Source: Candidatus Dojkabacteria bacterium (GTDB lineage: Bacteria > Patescibacteriota > Dojkabacteria > SC72). Taken from it: a DNA stretch of 8,494 bases. Made by a program: the position numbers and the translations under genes. Below are positions 1-6,979 of this stretch, piece by piece; position 1 is the first letter of the stretch; every line of letters starts with the position of its first letter. Under the pieces are notes generated by a model that worked only from the letters and a program-made list of their open reading frames with translations, was not told the DNA's origin and did not search any database. The stretch lies in assembly GCA_012514355.1 (NCBI GenBank), contig JAAZAL010000031.1, positions 1-8,494 on the forward strand, read 5' to 3'.

Positions 1-1
1 A

Positions 2-892
2 AAATTAATGCCTTTATACCTTTTTATAACTTTGGGATTTATTGCAGGCAGAGTACTAAAAGTTGAAAAGAAATCTATTGCATCTCTTTTAATATATATA
101 ATTGCTCCATTAATTGTTTTTAATGGAGTTGTTTCTACTCCACTTAATTCAACCAATTTATCTCTCCCAATTCTCTTCTTTCTCTGCTCTTCTATTATTT
201 GTCTGTTTTTTTACTACATTGCCAAATATATTTGGAAGGACACATCTAGAAACCTCTTAGCTTTTGTAGCAGGAGCTCCCAATGTTGGGTATTTTGGAAT
301 ACCTGTTGCCATTGCCCTTTTTAACAAAGATCAGGTTAGTTTAGTTGTATTATCCGTCTTAGGTATTATTTTGTTTGAGAACAGTGTTGGCTTTTTTATT
401 GCAGCTCAGGGTAATTATTTATTAAAGGATTCTATAAAAAAACTATTTAGACTTCCCTCTTTTTATGCCTTTTTTATCGGATTATTTGTAAACCTTAGTA
501 ATATTGAACTTGGGGAAATATATAGAAGTAATATTGGGAGTGTTCAGGGGGCATACTCATTTTTGGGTATGATGTTAATTGGTTTGGCACTAAGTGGTAT
601 CAAGAAATTCAAGGTTGATTTCAAATTTATCGGTATTTCACTTCTAGCAAAATTTCTTGTTTGGCCATCAATTATATTGGCAATAGTCTGGTTGGATTCC
701 CTTACATTACAAATATATAATGAGCAAGTACGTGAAGTGATGATTCTTCTGTCAATTGTTCCTATAGCAGCAAATACTGTCGCTTATGCCACTGAGTTAA
801 AAATTCAACCTGAGAAGGCATCTGTCGCCGTATTGTTAAGCACTTTGTTAGCGTTAGTAATAATACCACTTGTTTCATTACTGTTTTTTTAA
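2..892 (+). CDS. AEC family (auxin efflux carrier / malate permease-type) transporter, 5'-truncated by window edge
   Basis: Integral membrane carrier of the AEC/BART superfamily; known members move organic anions such as malate or auxin-like acids, but the substrate here cannot be told. The protein is almost all hydrophobic segments (about 8-10 helices). Numbering from the Met at base 8, it shows the family signature around residues 89-101 (GAPNVGYFGIPVA), a second family-like stretch at 149-161 (RLPSFYAFFIGLF), FLGMMLIGLALSG at 185-197, and P-AANT near 252-257. The frame is open to the window edge, and AEC proteins normally carry about ten more residues before the 'PL-LF-TLGF--GR' helix. The Met at base 8 is therefore probably internal and the true start lies upstream. 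It ends in TAA and is convergent with the next gene, 72 bp away. Family assignment is confident; substrate is unknown. Confidence 0.9.
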   Translation, partial: KLMPLYLFITLGFIAGRVLKVEKKSIASLLIYIIAPLIVFNGVVSTPLNSTNLSLPILFFLCSSIICLFFYYIAKYIWKDTSRNLLAFVAGAPNVGYFGIPVAIALFNKDQVSLVVLSVLGIILFENSVGFFIAAQGNYLLKDSIKKLFRLPSFYAFFIGLFVNLSNIELGEIYRSNIGSVQGAYSFLGMMLIGLALSGIKKFKVDFKFIGISLLAKFLVWPSIILAIVWLDSLTLQIYNEQVREVMILLSIVPIAANTVAYATELKIQPEKASVAVLLSTLLALVIIPLVSLLFF

Positions 893-964
893 AGATAAAG
901 GTTTCCTTGAGGAGTGATTAGGAAAGAGTACCAACGCTTAAATGATCTCCAATTCCTTCTTTAA

Positions 965-1744
965 TTATATATTACCCATTAACCATTTCGTTTTAGCTAT
1001 AGAGGGTAGGGGAGTTCTATAAGTTGGATCTTGTATTGTTTTTGAAATACCTTGCGTATGTGACTTACCAAATACAGCAAAAATCTTTTTATCTGGTTTC
1101 TCTTCCTTTATCTTTGCTACCTTCCCTTGATAGTATCTCTCTCTACAAATAGCATCATATTCAAAAAATGAGGTTACTAATTTATCAATACTTGCTAACT
1201 TACTATCCCTATCTTCAGATTGTAATAACCTAATATATTTTGAAAATTCATTTAAATATGTTTGTTTCCTACCCTCATCTAAAATCTCTGAATTTTGAAT
1301 ATTACTTACTACCTGTTCAAAAGATTGATTATGAAGTTGTATACCATTTCTCATCATATATATTGAATTAAGAGTGTCGAAATCTCTTTGAGAAAAATCA
1401 GTACCTACCTCTTTCCATATCCCGTACCTATCTTTAGTTATCCTTTCATCATCCATTATCTCCATTTGGTTTCTATTCTCTTGAGCAAATTGTAATGCTT
1501 TTTCCATAAAGGTTGTAGGCGATTGCGTATTAGTAAACAGTTCTGATTTACTTGGATCTGACTCTAGGATAAAGATTGAATCTATGTTTTCTTCAAGTAT
1601 TTGATTAAATCTCTCGTCTTCTTTTTGGGAGGGATTCTCTCTCTGATGTAGCTCACCAACTACTACACCATTGTTTACATTGTTAAGGGTAAATTCATCT
1701 TTAGTATATTGTTCACCCACAGGTGCTTCAAGTGTCATATCCAT
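965..1744 (-). CDS. TIKI/TraB/ChaN/EreA-superfamily-like protein, soluble
   Basis: 259 aa with no signal peptide or membrane segment. It carries the sparse motifs of the TIKI/TraB/PrgY/ChaN/EreA fold. An N-terminal strand ends in GEXH (V27-V29, G30-E31-L32-H33). A second strand ends in Glu (FILE, E61). A mid/late helix has Arg residues (R201-E-R203-Y-Y). The last strand is followed by G-x-x-H (FAVFGKSH, H229, then TQGI). In this superfamily these Glu, His and Arg residues form the active or ligand site. Members include metalloproteases, haem-binding lipoproteins and erythromycin esterases, so the reaction cannot be fixed. The middle (about 65-190) is helical and lineage-specific. ATG start; no Shine-Dalgarno site, but promoter-like hexamers abut the start. 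It lies 116 bp downstream of the 55-aa gene on the same strand and probably has its own promoter. Confidence 0.65.
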   Translation of the reverse strand: MDMTLEAPVGEQYTKDEFTLNNVNNGVVVGELHQRENPSQKEDERFNQILEENIDSIFILESDPSKSELFTNTQSPTTFMEKALQFAQENRNQMEIMDDERITKDRYGIWKEVGTDFSQRDFDTLNSIYMMRNGIQLHNQSFEQVVSNIQNSEILDEGRKQTYLNEFSKYIRLLQSEDRDSKLASIDKLVTSFFEYDAICRERYYQGKVAKIKEEKPDKKIFAVFGKSHTQGISKTIQDPTYRTPLPSIAKTKWLMGNI

Positions 1745-1753
1745 ATATATTCT

Positions 1754-1781
1754 ATACTACCCGAATGGTTAGATATTGCAA
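1754..1781 (-). promoter_or_regulatory. Possible sigma70-type promoter for the TIKI/ChaN-like gene
   Basis: On the minus strand TTGCAA (1781-1776) is followed after 16 nt by TAGTAT (1759-1754); the overlapping TATAGA (1756-1751) would give a 19-nt spacer. The -10-like box ends only about nine bases before the ATG at 1744. A transcript from it would be leaderless or nearly so, which fits the absence of a Shine-Dalgarno site. AT-rich DNA gives such matches by chance, so this is tentative. Confidence 0.3.
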
Positions 1782-1860
1782 GAGAGTTTCAGATTTTATA
1801 TTCTCCCCCTAGGTGGGTATTATCATTTTGATTTTGGTCAACTCTGTGTAATATTGATTA

Positions 1861-2028
1861 CTATATCTTTCCGAGTAATTTATTATACTGGCCTTTTGTT
1901 AAAAATATTCTTTGGATATTTTTTATTGGGGTATTCCCTGTTAGGGTAGCTGTATTTGATATCCCCCACTTTACAATTTTCATTGTAGTAGTATCAACAT
2001 CAATAAAGTAATACTCCTTTACCTTCAT
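1861..2028 (-). CDS. Small protein of unknown function (55 aa) following the giant gene
   Basis: An unbroken 55-codon frame, ATG at 2028 to TAG at 1861, on the same strand as the giant gene and starting 19 nt after its TAA stop. The protein begins MKVKEYYFIDVDTTTMKIV and ends IFLTKGQYNKLLGKI. It looks like two or three short beta strands (YYFIDVD, MKIVKWGIS, TATLTG) followed by a basic amphipathic helix. No membrane segment, Cys pairs or known motif are visible. The composition looks like a real small soluble protein, not an antisense shadow: balanced Lys/Asp/Thr/Gly and regular hydrophobic spacing. There is no Shine-Dalgarno site before the ATG; the upstream bases are only AT-rich. The spacing suggests co-transcription with the giant gene. 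I do not recognise the family. It fills most of what would otherwise be a 303-bp gap. Confidence 0.6.
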   Translation of the reverse strand: MKVKEYYFIDVDTTTMKIVKWGISNTATLTGNTPIKNIQRIFLTKGQYNKLLGKI

Positions 2029-2047
2029 TCTTATTAATAATTACAAA

Positions 2048-5000
2048 TTATTTATTAAACAATTTAACCAAATCTATTTCTCCCTTTCTGAACGCCATTA
2101 GTGCTTCTACCATTCTCTTATATCCACTTTCATTCATGTTATTACTTACAAAATTATCATTAGCACCTGTTCTAATATCTTTTCCTGGGTCATATATGGT
2201 GTAATTTGTTTTAAAGGTTTCAAAGCTAACTATAGTACCATCAGTATTTGTAGCTGCTCTGAGGAATTGGTCTGAAGCTATTTCAAAATTACCGTGATGT
2301 TGGAGTATCCAGTTTTCTATACCAATACCCCCTAATCCTCCCTCTCTTAATCCTTTTTTGTAACATTGATATTCTTTTAGTACCTTCTTTGCAATTAGTA
2401 CATTAGAGATAACAAAATTGTATTTTTCTTCCCCCTCTTTTTCTTTAATATTGTTCAATCGATCAATTACTAATTCATGTGAGTTTGAACCATTAATATT
2501 TGTTCCTTTGTCAGTTATCGCCAAATCAAATTCCACTATTTCGCCAGATTTAAGTTTAATTTTTGTTCCGACCATTTGAGTAGTGTTTTCTCCAACATTA
2601 TGAAATTCTCCATTTTGCTCAATAGTGCCTAATGAGTCAACAACATTGTTTATTAATTGATATTTCCCATTTGAATCTATATTTCCTAATTGGCTTCTGT
2701 CCATTAGTATTGAGAAGTCAAAATCACTTGAACCAACTAGATGAGTAGAGCGTGAAGTTGAACCAATATGTTCAATTCTAACACCAGCAAGTCCAGATAT
2801 ACTGTCTTCAAACACGAGATTCCTTGTCACTAATTCCTTCTCAATTGATAGTTGAAGCTCCTGACTAATCCTATTAGTTTTTTCTCTATCATTAATAATT
2901 TTGTCTTCTAATTCTTTAATGATGGAAGTTAATCTATTCCTTCCCGTATCAACAGTATATGGTTTATATGCAATTCCTGTTACACCTGCAAAGGTTTCTC
3001 TTTGTTTCTCATATTCTTCAGGGGTATATATTATCTTCCCTTCACTATTGACTACTGGAATATATATTCCTTTGCTGGCTATTCGGAACTTTATATCAGA
3101 AAGAGGCTCTCCTTGATAGTACTCAGGGATTACAATATAGTCAATTTCTGTTGTTGCTATCCCTGTTCTTACCCCGTAATGATTTTGGGAAATTACTTGG
3201 GAGTGTATGAGCTCATACTTAGAATTGATATTTGTTGATATGTCTTTTTCTGAAGGATTATTAAACTGCCCCTTATCTCGAATCACTAAGGTAACATCTC
3301 CATATCCATGTAATTTATAATCTTTAATTACTTGAGAAAAAATTAATACTTCATCAGTTACCATCACAGTATCTGTGTCATATGGAGTTAAATCTTGACC
3401 TGCATTTGCACCAAGAAAATCCTTTGCATATATTCCATTATCAATAATGCCATTAAGAGAACCTACATTTTTTAGTAAGTCTCCTTTCTTTATTGATACT
3501 CCTTCTCGAGCATATTTCAAACCTCTCTGATGGGCAATTTCTTTGACCGAGAGCATCTCTGATTGTATCTTTTCAATATCCGTTGTTATATCTCCAGTAG
3601 TATTGTCTGTTAGAGGATAGAGATAGCTATTGTATATCCCTGAAGTTAATGATTGGTTTGCTCCAATACCTAGTACTGTTCTTAATTCAATTATTCTTGA
3701 AGATACCTCTTGGTTGTGTGAACTTTTATTACTTGCAGTAAAAAAAATATCTAATGACTTGTTTAGATATTCTTTTTCTCTTTCTCCTAAACTTTCAATT
3801 ATCTCGCTATCAGAGAAACCCTCTTGTATGTAGCTATCATAAAAGGAGAGTGCCTCTGTTCCATCTTTTAATCTTGTGAGGAAGTTATAGAGATTTTCAT
3901 CTACGGAATCTTTTGATATATTTAGCAGGTCTTTCTGAATAGTCCTAGATATTATTTCTTTCATCTGTTCTCTGCTGTACTGTTCATTTGATAGAATAGA
4001 AAGGAGAAGAGGGGATATCTTCTGATCCTTTGCATAATCTATTAGATTGTCAAGATAAAGAGTGTTGAATACTCTCCAACGAGAAATTGAAACAGGTGAA
4101 TTGTTTTTTACAAAGATATTCTCGAGAACTTCATAATCAGCAATTGATTCTTCTAATGATTTCCCCTTTGAAGAGAGAGAGCTAATAATATTGTCTTTTA
4201 ATCTTATTATCTCGGCAGAAGGAGAGTTAAGAATTTTTTCGGTTAATGCAAATACTGACTTAAGCTGATCTAAATCAAGATTTTCGTTTGTACTGTAGTA
4301 ATCAAGTAAAGAATCTCTGCTTACGATGTCATTAATCTTTAGAAATCTCTCCCAAAAGAATTTGTCCACGGGAGGGAAACTATCGAGTAATTCTTTAGTA
4401 AAGATGATATTTACATTATTGAGTAAATTGGGTCTTTCATAAGCGATGTAAGTCCTAAGAAATTCTACATTTGGCAATCTCTTTTTCTCAGAGTTAATTT
4501 CTACTATATTTGTATAATTATTGAGAAATTCATATAAAGAAGTATCATAGCCGTTAATAGCTCGAAGTTCAAAAAACACCGAAGAATAGATGATATTTGT
4601 ACCCTTAATAAATGTCCAAAACTCTTTTTCTTCTGGATTTTCGATTGTACTTAGCAATTGATCTGAAATGAGATCAGGGTTTGTAGTAAGAAAATATGGT
4701 TTATCGTAACACATCGCTTCAAGGAAATTTTCATTATAAAGGTATTTTTTTTGCCCATCTTCCTCAATCATAGTGACATATTTATTGAAAAAAGAATCGG
4801 ACAGATTACTATCAAAAATAATATCTCCATTTTGATCTAATAGAATTTCATTCATGCTGTATTCTTCAAGCGAATTCCCATACTTCTTCAGAAAGTTAAG
4901 AAACATTTTATCTTGTATGTTATCAATACAATCAAGATCATTCTCTCTTATTAGATAATTTAAATCTGGGAAGCAACTAGGAGTTAGATATTGAGCGGAG

Positions 5001-6979
5001 TCAACATAATTCTGAAGTCTATTATAGTAATGGGTAGCATTTAGGAACTCCTGCCCATCCTTAATTCCGACATAAGTATCTAGTATCTTGTCATAGTCAA
5101 AACCCATTTCTATGGATTGATTTATCAGGTTTACTGCTTGAAACTCATTAGAATTATCTAGAAGTTGGTTAATTATATTCCAATATCTTTGTGTCTCAGG
5201 GTTTTTAATCTCTTGAATACTGATTGTTTTTTTAAATGGAGCCTTAATATCATATGCCCCTCGATTTTCAAGCAAAGTAGTAAAACCATACTCAAAGAAT
5301 TTTTCATTTATGGAGAATTTCCCATTCTCAATATTAAACATTAATTTTAACTGCTCCTTGTTTGGGGGATTTTGGGAGTAATTTTCTAAAAGAGAAAGAG
5401 TAGAGAGGGATCCAATTTTTTCTACGTCGCTTTTTTTAAAAATTTCTTCTAACTCTTTTGCATCTTTAATCTCTAGACCATCAACTCGTTGAGATACTGC
5501 TATAATCCTTTCTTCAAAGGATGACAAAGAAAAGGAGATAGAGTCTAAAAAGTCTTTTTTCAAGTTAGGATTATTCCTCTTTTCAAAACGACCTAATTTT
5601 AAAGCTAATATACTTTGTGATATATCTAGGCCTCCTTTGGAGTAAAGAAGCGCCTTGGTTATGATTTGATTGTTTTCCTTGTTAGTTAAAACATCAAGAA
5701 TAGCTTCCTGTTCACTTGGGTAAAGTGAGATATTAAGGGAAGCAAGATTTTTCCATAATTTAAATTGTTCGTTGATAAGCTCTGTATCATTTCCACTTTT
5801 AGCATTTTCTAAAATCATATCTCTCAGTTTTTCTCTATGTGGGAAAATATCATAAGCATTGCTGTAAAGATCAACACCATATTTAAGAGAGAGTAACCTA
5901 AAAGCAAGTTCATTTTTATCTATTTCATTTGAGATGTAATGGGCTGAGAAATTCCAACCTGTTCTTATTTCTTGTTGATTTTTGAAGGAATCAAAACTTT
6001 CTTTCTTACAGAGGAGATTTTCAATTATGATGAAATATTCCCAATCCTGGTTTTCTTCTTCCTTGGTTTGAAATAAATATGAGCGATATCTTTTTAAATG
6101 TCCAAGCTGTTCTTTCTGCTCTTCATCTAAGCCGTTTTGAAGTAACCTTGTATAATCCCAAGGCTTTAAAGAGTATTCTTGGATACAGGGAATTGTTTTT
6201 AACTCATCTAAAAAAGCGTTCCAAGTTTTTTCATCAGTTGTACCTAATTTTATTAATTCCTGAACAGGGATCTGAGAAATGCTAGGGTCATACCATGAAA
6301 CGCCATTTCTTACATAATAGAGATCTGGACTGTCTCCTAAAATCTCCATTCTTTCCATGGCGATAAATACGATATCTTCAACACTTGGGTCAGTCTCTCG
6401 CTTCAGTTTTTCCTCTGGACTTTGGTCCTGGTAATACTCTGCTACTGCTGTAAGGAAAGATGGTAATTTGTGCTGTGCTTTTACATTCGGATATCTCTCT
6501 TTATGAATCTGAAGAATTTCTCTTCCATACTTTTTTGATAATCCATTATCAGAGAAATTTCTAACATATATCTGATCGCTAAGCATTTGATCAAACCTTT
6601 CTCTAAGGGTTTTCGGTTTTTCAGACTCAGGTTTTGTTGCTTTACCTTCAAGATTTCTAAGAATTATGTTGTTCTCTACTGTAGGCTCAGGTAGTTCTCT
6701 TAATTCATATGGTGATTTCTCAATATTCTTTTTTCTCTCTTCAACTTCTTCTATGGTTGGTTCGTAGTTGGGAGAAAAGTAAAGAGAATCTTTGTTCTCA
6801 GGAGAAAGTGCTGCTGTTTCTTCTTCTCTCCTAATATCAGGGTACAAGAGGGTAAGGAATTCGTTTGCTTGAGAAATTCTTTTTAGATCTTCATCGGCTC
6901 TTTCAACTTCCAAATCATTTTGGGGTTGATTATTTAAATTGTTATCATCTTCTAAATCAGTCACTTCATTATTTCCCAA
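2048..6979 (-). CDS. Giant multidomain protein (1643 aa) with C-terminal OAS/CCA-like nucleotidyltransferase domain
   Basis: Cytosolic by appearance (no signal peptide or membrane segment). Residues 1-130 are acidic, rich in Glu/Asp/Asn/Pro and probably disordered. About 130-1150 is mostly helical and includes degenerate repeats of about 90 residues (roughly 546-876). About 1165-1340 is a compact alpha/beta domain with DLTPYDTD (1196-1203), GYGD (1225-1228), YGVRTGI (1268-1274) and TEIDYIVIP (1277-1285). A coiled-coil-like helix spans about 1345-1390. The C-terminus is a polymerase beta-type nucleotidyltransferase: G1406-S1407, then D1419-x-D1421, and the third carboxylate D1485. Its helical subdomain has ENWILQHHGNF near W1557 and a DP at 1597-1598, as in class I CCA enzymes and OAS/CD-NTases. 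The substrate is unknown. The only early start codons are TTG at 6979 (overlapping the upstream gene by 11 bp) and GTG at 6964; the first in-frame ATG is codon 132. A frameshift joining it to the upstream gene is possible. Confidence 0.85.
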   Translation of the reverse strand: MGNNEVTDLEDDNNLNNQPQNDLEVERADEDLKRISQANEFLTLLYPDIRREEETAALSPENKDSLYFSPNYEPTIEEVEERKKNIEKSPYELRELPEPTVENNIILRNLEGKATKPESEKPKTLRERFDQMLSDQIYVRNFSDNGLSKKYGREILQIHKERYPNVKAQHKLPSFLTAVAEYYQDQSPEEKLKRETDPSVEDIVFIAMERMEILGDSPDLYYVRNGVSWYDPSISQIPVQELIKLGTTDEKTWNAFLDELKTIPCIQEYSLKPWDYTRLLQNGLDEEQKEQLGHLKRYRSYLFQTKEEENQDWEYFIIIENLLCKKESFDSFKNQQEIRTGWNFSAHYISNEIDKNELAFRLLSLKYGVDLYSNAYDIFPHREKLRDMILENAKSGNDTELINEQFKLWKNLASLNISLYPSEQEAILDVLTNKENNQIITKALLYSKGGLDISQSILALKLGRFEKRNNPNLKKDFLDSISFSLSSFEERIIAVSQRVDGLEIKDAKELEEIFKKSDVEKIGSLSTLSLLENYSQNPPNKEQLKLMFNIENGKFSINEKFFEYGFTTLLENRGAYDIKAPFKKTISIQEIKNPETQRYWNIINQLLDNSNEFQAVNLINQSIEMGFDYDKILDTYVGIKDGQEFLNATHYYNRLQNYVDSAQYLTPSCFPDLNYLIRENDLDCIDNIQDKMFLNFLKKYGNSLEEYSMNEILLDQNGDIIFDSNLSDSFFNKYVTMIEEDGQKKYLYNENFLEAMCYDKPYFLTTNPDLISDQLLSTIENPEEKEFWTFIKGTNIIYSSVFFELRAINGYDTSLYEFLNNYTNIVEINSEKKRLPNVEFLRTYIAYERPNLLNNVNIIFTKELLDSFPPVDKFFWERFLKINDIVSRDSLLDYYSTNENLDLDQLKSVFALTEKILNSPSAEIIRLKDNIISSLSSKGKSLEESIADYEVLENIFVKNNSPVSISRWRVFNTLYLDNLIDYAKDQKISPLLLSILSNEQYSREQMKEIISRTIQKDLLNISKDSVDENLYNFLTRLKDGTEALSFYDSYIQEGFSDSEIIESLGEREKEYLNKSLDIFFTASNKSSHNQEVSSRIIELRTVLGIGANQSLTSGIYNSYLYPLTDNTTGDITTDIEKIQSEMLSVKEIAHQRGLKYAREGVSIKKGDLLKNVGSLNGIIDNGIYAKDFLGANAGQDLTPYDTDTVMVTDEVLIFSQVIKDYKLHGYGDVTLVIRDKGQFNNPSEKDISTNINSKYELIHSQVISQNHYGVRTGIATTEIDYIVIPEYYQGEPLSDIKFRIASKGIYIPVVNSEGKIIYTPEEYEKQRETFAGVTGIAYKPYTVDTGRNRLTSIIKELEDKIINDREKTNRISQELQLSIEKELVTRNLVFEDSISGLAGVRIEHIGSTSRSTHLVGSSDFDFSILMDRSQLGNIDSNGKYQLINNVVDSLGTIEQNGEFHNVGENTTQMVGTKIKLKSGEIVEFDLAITDKGTNINGSNSHELVIDRLNNIKEKEGEEKYNFVISNVLIAKKVLKEYQCYKKGLREGGLGGIGIENWILQHHGNFEIASDQFLRAATNTDGTIVSFETFKTNYTIYDPGKDIRTGANDNFVSNNMNESGYKRMVEALMAFRKGEIDLVKLFNK
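2051..2827 (-). other. Nucleotidyltransferase domain within the giant protein (about residues 1385-1643)
   Basis: This is the best-supported functional part of the giant gene. The motif reads HIGSTSRSTHLVGSSDFDFS: Gly-Ser of the nucleotide-binding turn, then Asp1419 and Asp1421 for metal binding, with Asp1485 in the strand VEFDLAIT as third carboxylate. All three catalytic acids are intact, so activity is expected. The following helical region (ENWILQHHGNFEIA, then IYDPG) matches the pattern of archaeal-type CCA-adding enzymes and 2'-5' oligoadenylate synthetases, where a 'G-L-E-L---h-G-F' helix and a DP loop bind the base. That places it in the OAS/CD-NTase/class I CCA group and not among MNT antitoxins or aminoglycoside transferases. 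Fusion to a C-terminal position after more than 1100 extra residues is unlike any CCA enzyme. Confidence 0.8.
2960..3502 (-). other. Alpha/beta domain of unknown family in the giant protein, possibly ADP-ribosyltransferase-like (about residues 1160-1340)
   Basis: The segment opens with GDLLKNVGSLNGIIDNGIYA (ends near 1185), shaped like the 'strand, then residue-I-Ile-xx-Gly-helix' opening of H-Y-E type ADP-ribosyltransferases such as PARP, KptA and DarT. A conserved-looking DLTPYDTDTV loop follows, then GYGDVTLVI (1225-1233), which could be the YG strand, and TTEIDYIVIPE (1276-1286), which could carry the catalytic Glu (E1278). The usual first-strand His or Arg is not evident: the matching position reads LLKN. 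What can be seen is a dense run of Gly, Pro, Asp and Tyr motifs unlike the low-complexity helical sequence before it, so it is a folded and probably functional domain. The ART link is inference only. Confidence 0.4.
4352..5344 (-). repeat. Degenerate tandem protein repeats of about 90 residues in the giant protein
   Basis: Residues 730-788 and 818-876 align without a gap over 59 positions with 18 identities by hand count. Shared features are F-x-N-x-Y, E-----KK-L-N--FL, a central L--N---I, and the end K-x-F-W (W788, W876). A third copy at about 546-600 ends NPETQRYW (W600) and matches the NPEEKEFW end of copy three. A fourth, weaker copy ends near DKMFLNFLKKYG (F693) where Trp is replaced. 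The anchor positions 600, 693, 788 and 876 are spaced 93, 95 and 88 residues. DEKTWNAF around W253 may be a distant outlier. The units look helical, so a solenoid scaffold is likely. Outside the anchors the DNA is well diverged, so the duplication is old. Confidence 0.6.

Noticed and set aside
902..925. Hairpin TTTCCT/AGGAAA between the convergent transporter and TIKI/ChaN-like genes as a terminator
   Set aside because: Six weak pairs, a 12-nt loop and no T-run on either strand. The 72-bp gap must hold termination signals, but I cannot point to one.
1809..1821. CCCCCTAGGTGGG near-palindrome upstream of the TIKI/ChaN-like gene as an operator
   Set aside because: The arms are short and carry a mismatch; no second copy is seen in the window.
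2901..3833. Plus-strand open frames of 67-78 codons inside the giant gene (2901-3116, 3002-3238, 3630-3833)
   Set aside because: They lie antisense to the strongly protein-like coding frame, have no promoter or ribosome site, overlap each other, and read like random Leu/Ile/Ser/Tyr-rich antisense sequence.
6079..6285. Plus-strand 68-codon frame inside the giant gene
   Set aside because: It is antisense to the coding frame of the giant protein and shows no motif or initiation signal.
2048..6979. Recoded TGA (code 25 or 4), suspected because no complete gene here ends in TGA
   Set aside because: Long genes contain no in-frame TGA, Trp uses TGG and Gly uses GGN. With recoding, some in-frame TGA codons would be expected in 1643 codons.
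2048..6979. A true tRNA CCA-adding enzyme
   Set aside because: Only the last 250 or so residues fit, and the long repeat scaffold and extra domain are foreign to CCA enzymes. Kept as class similarity only.
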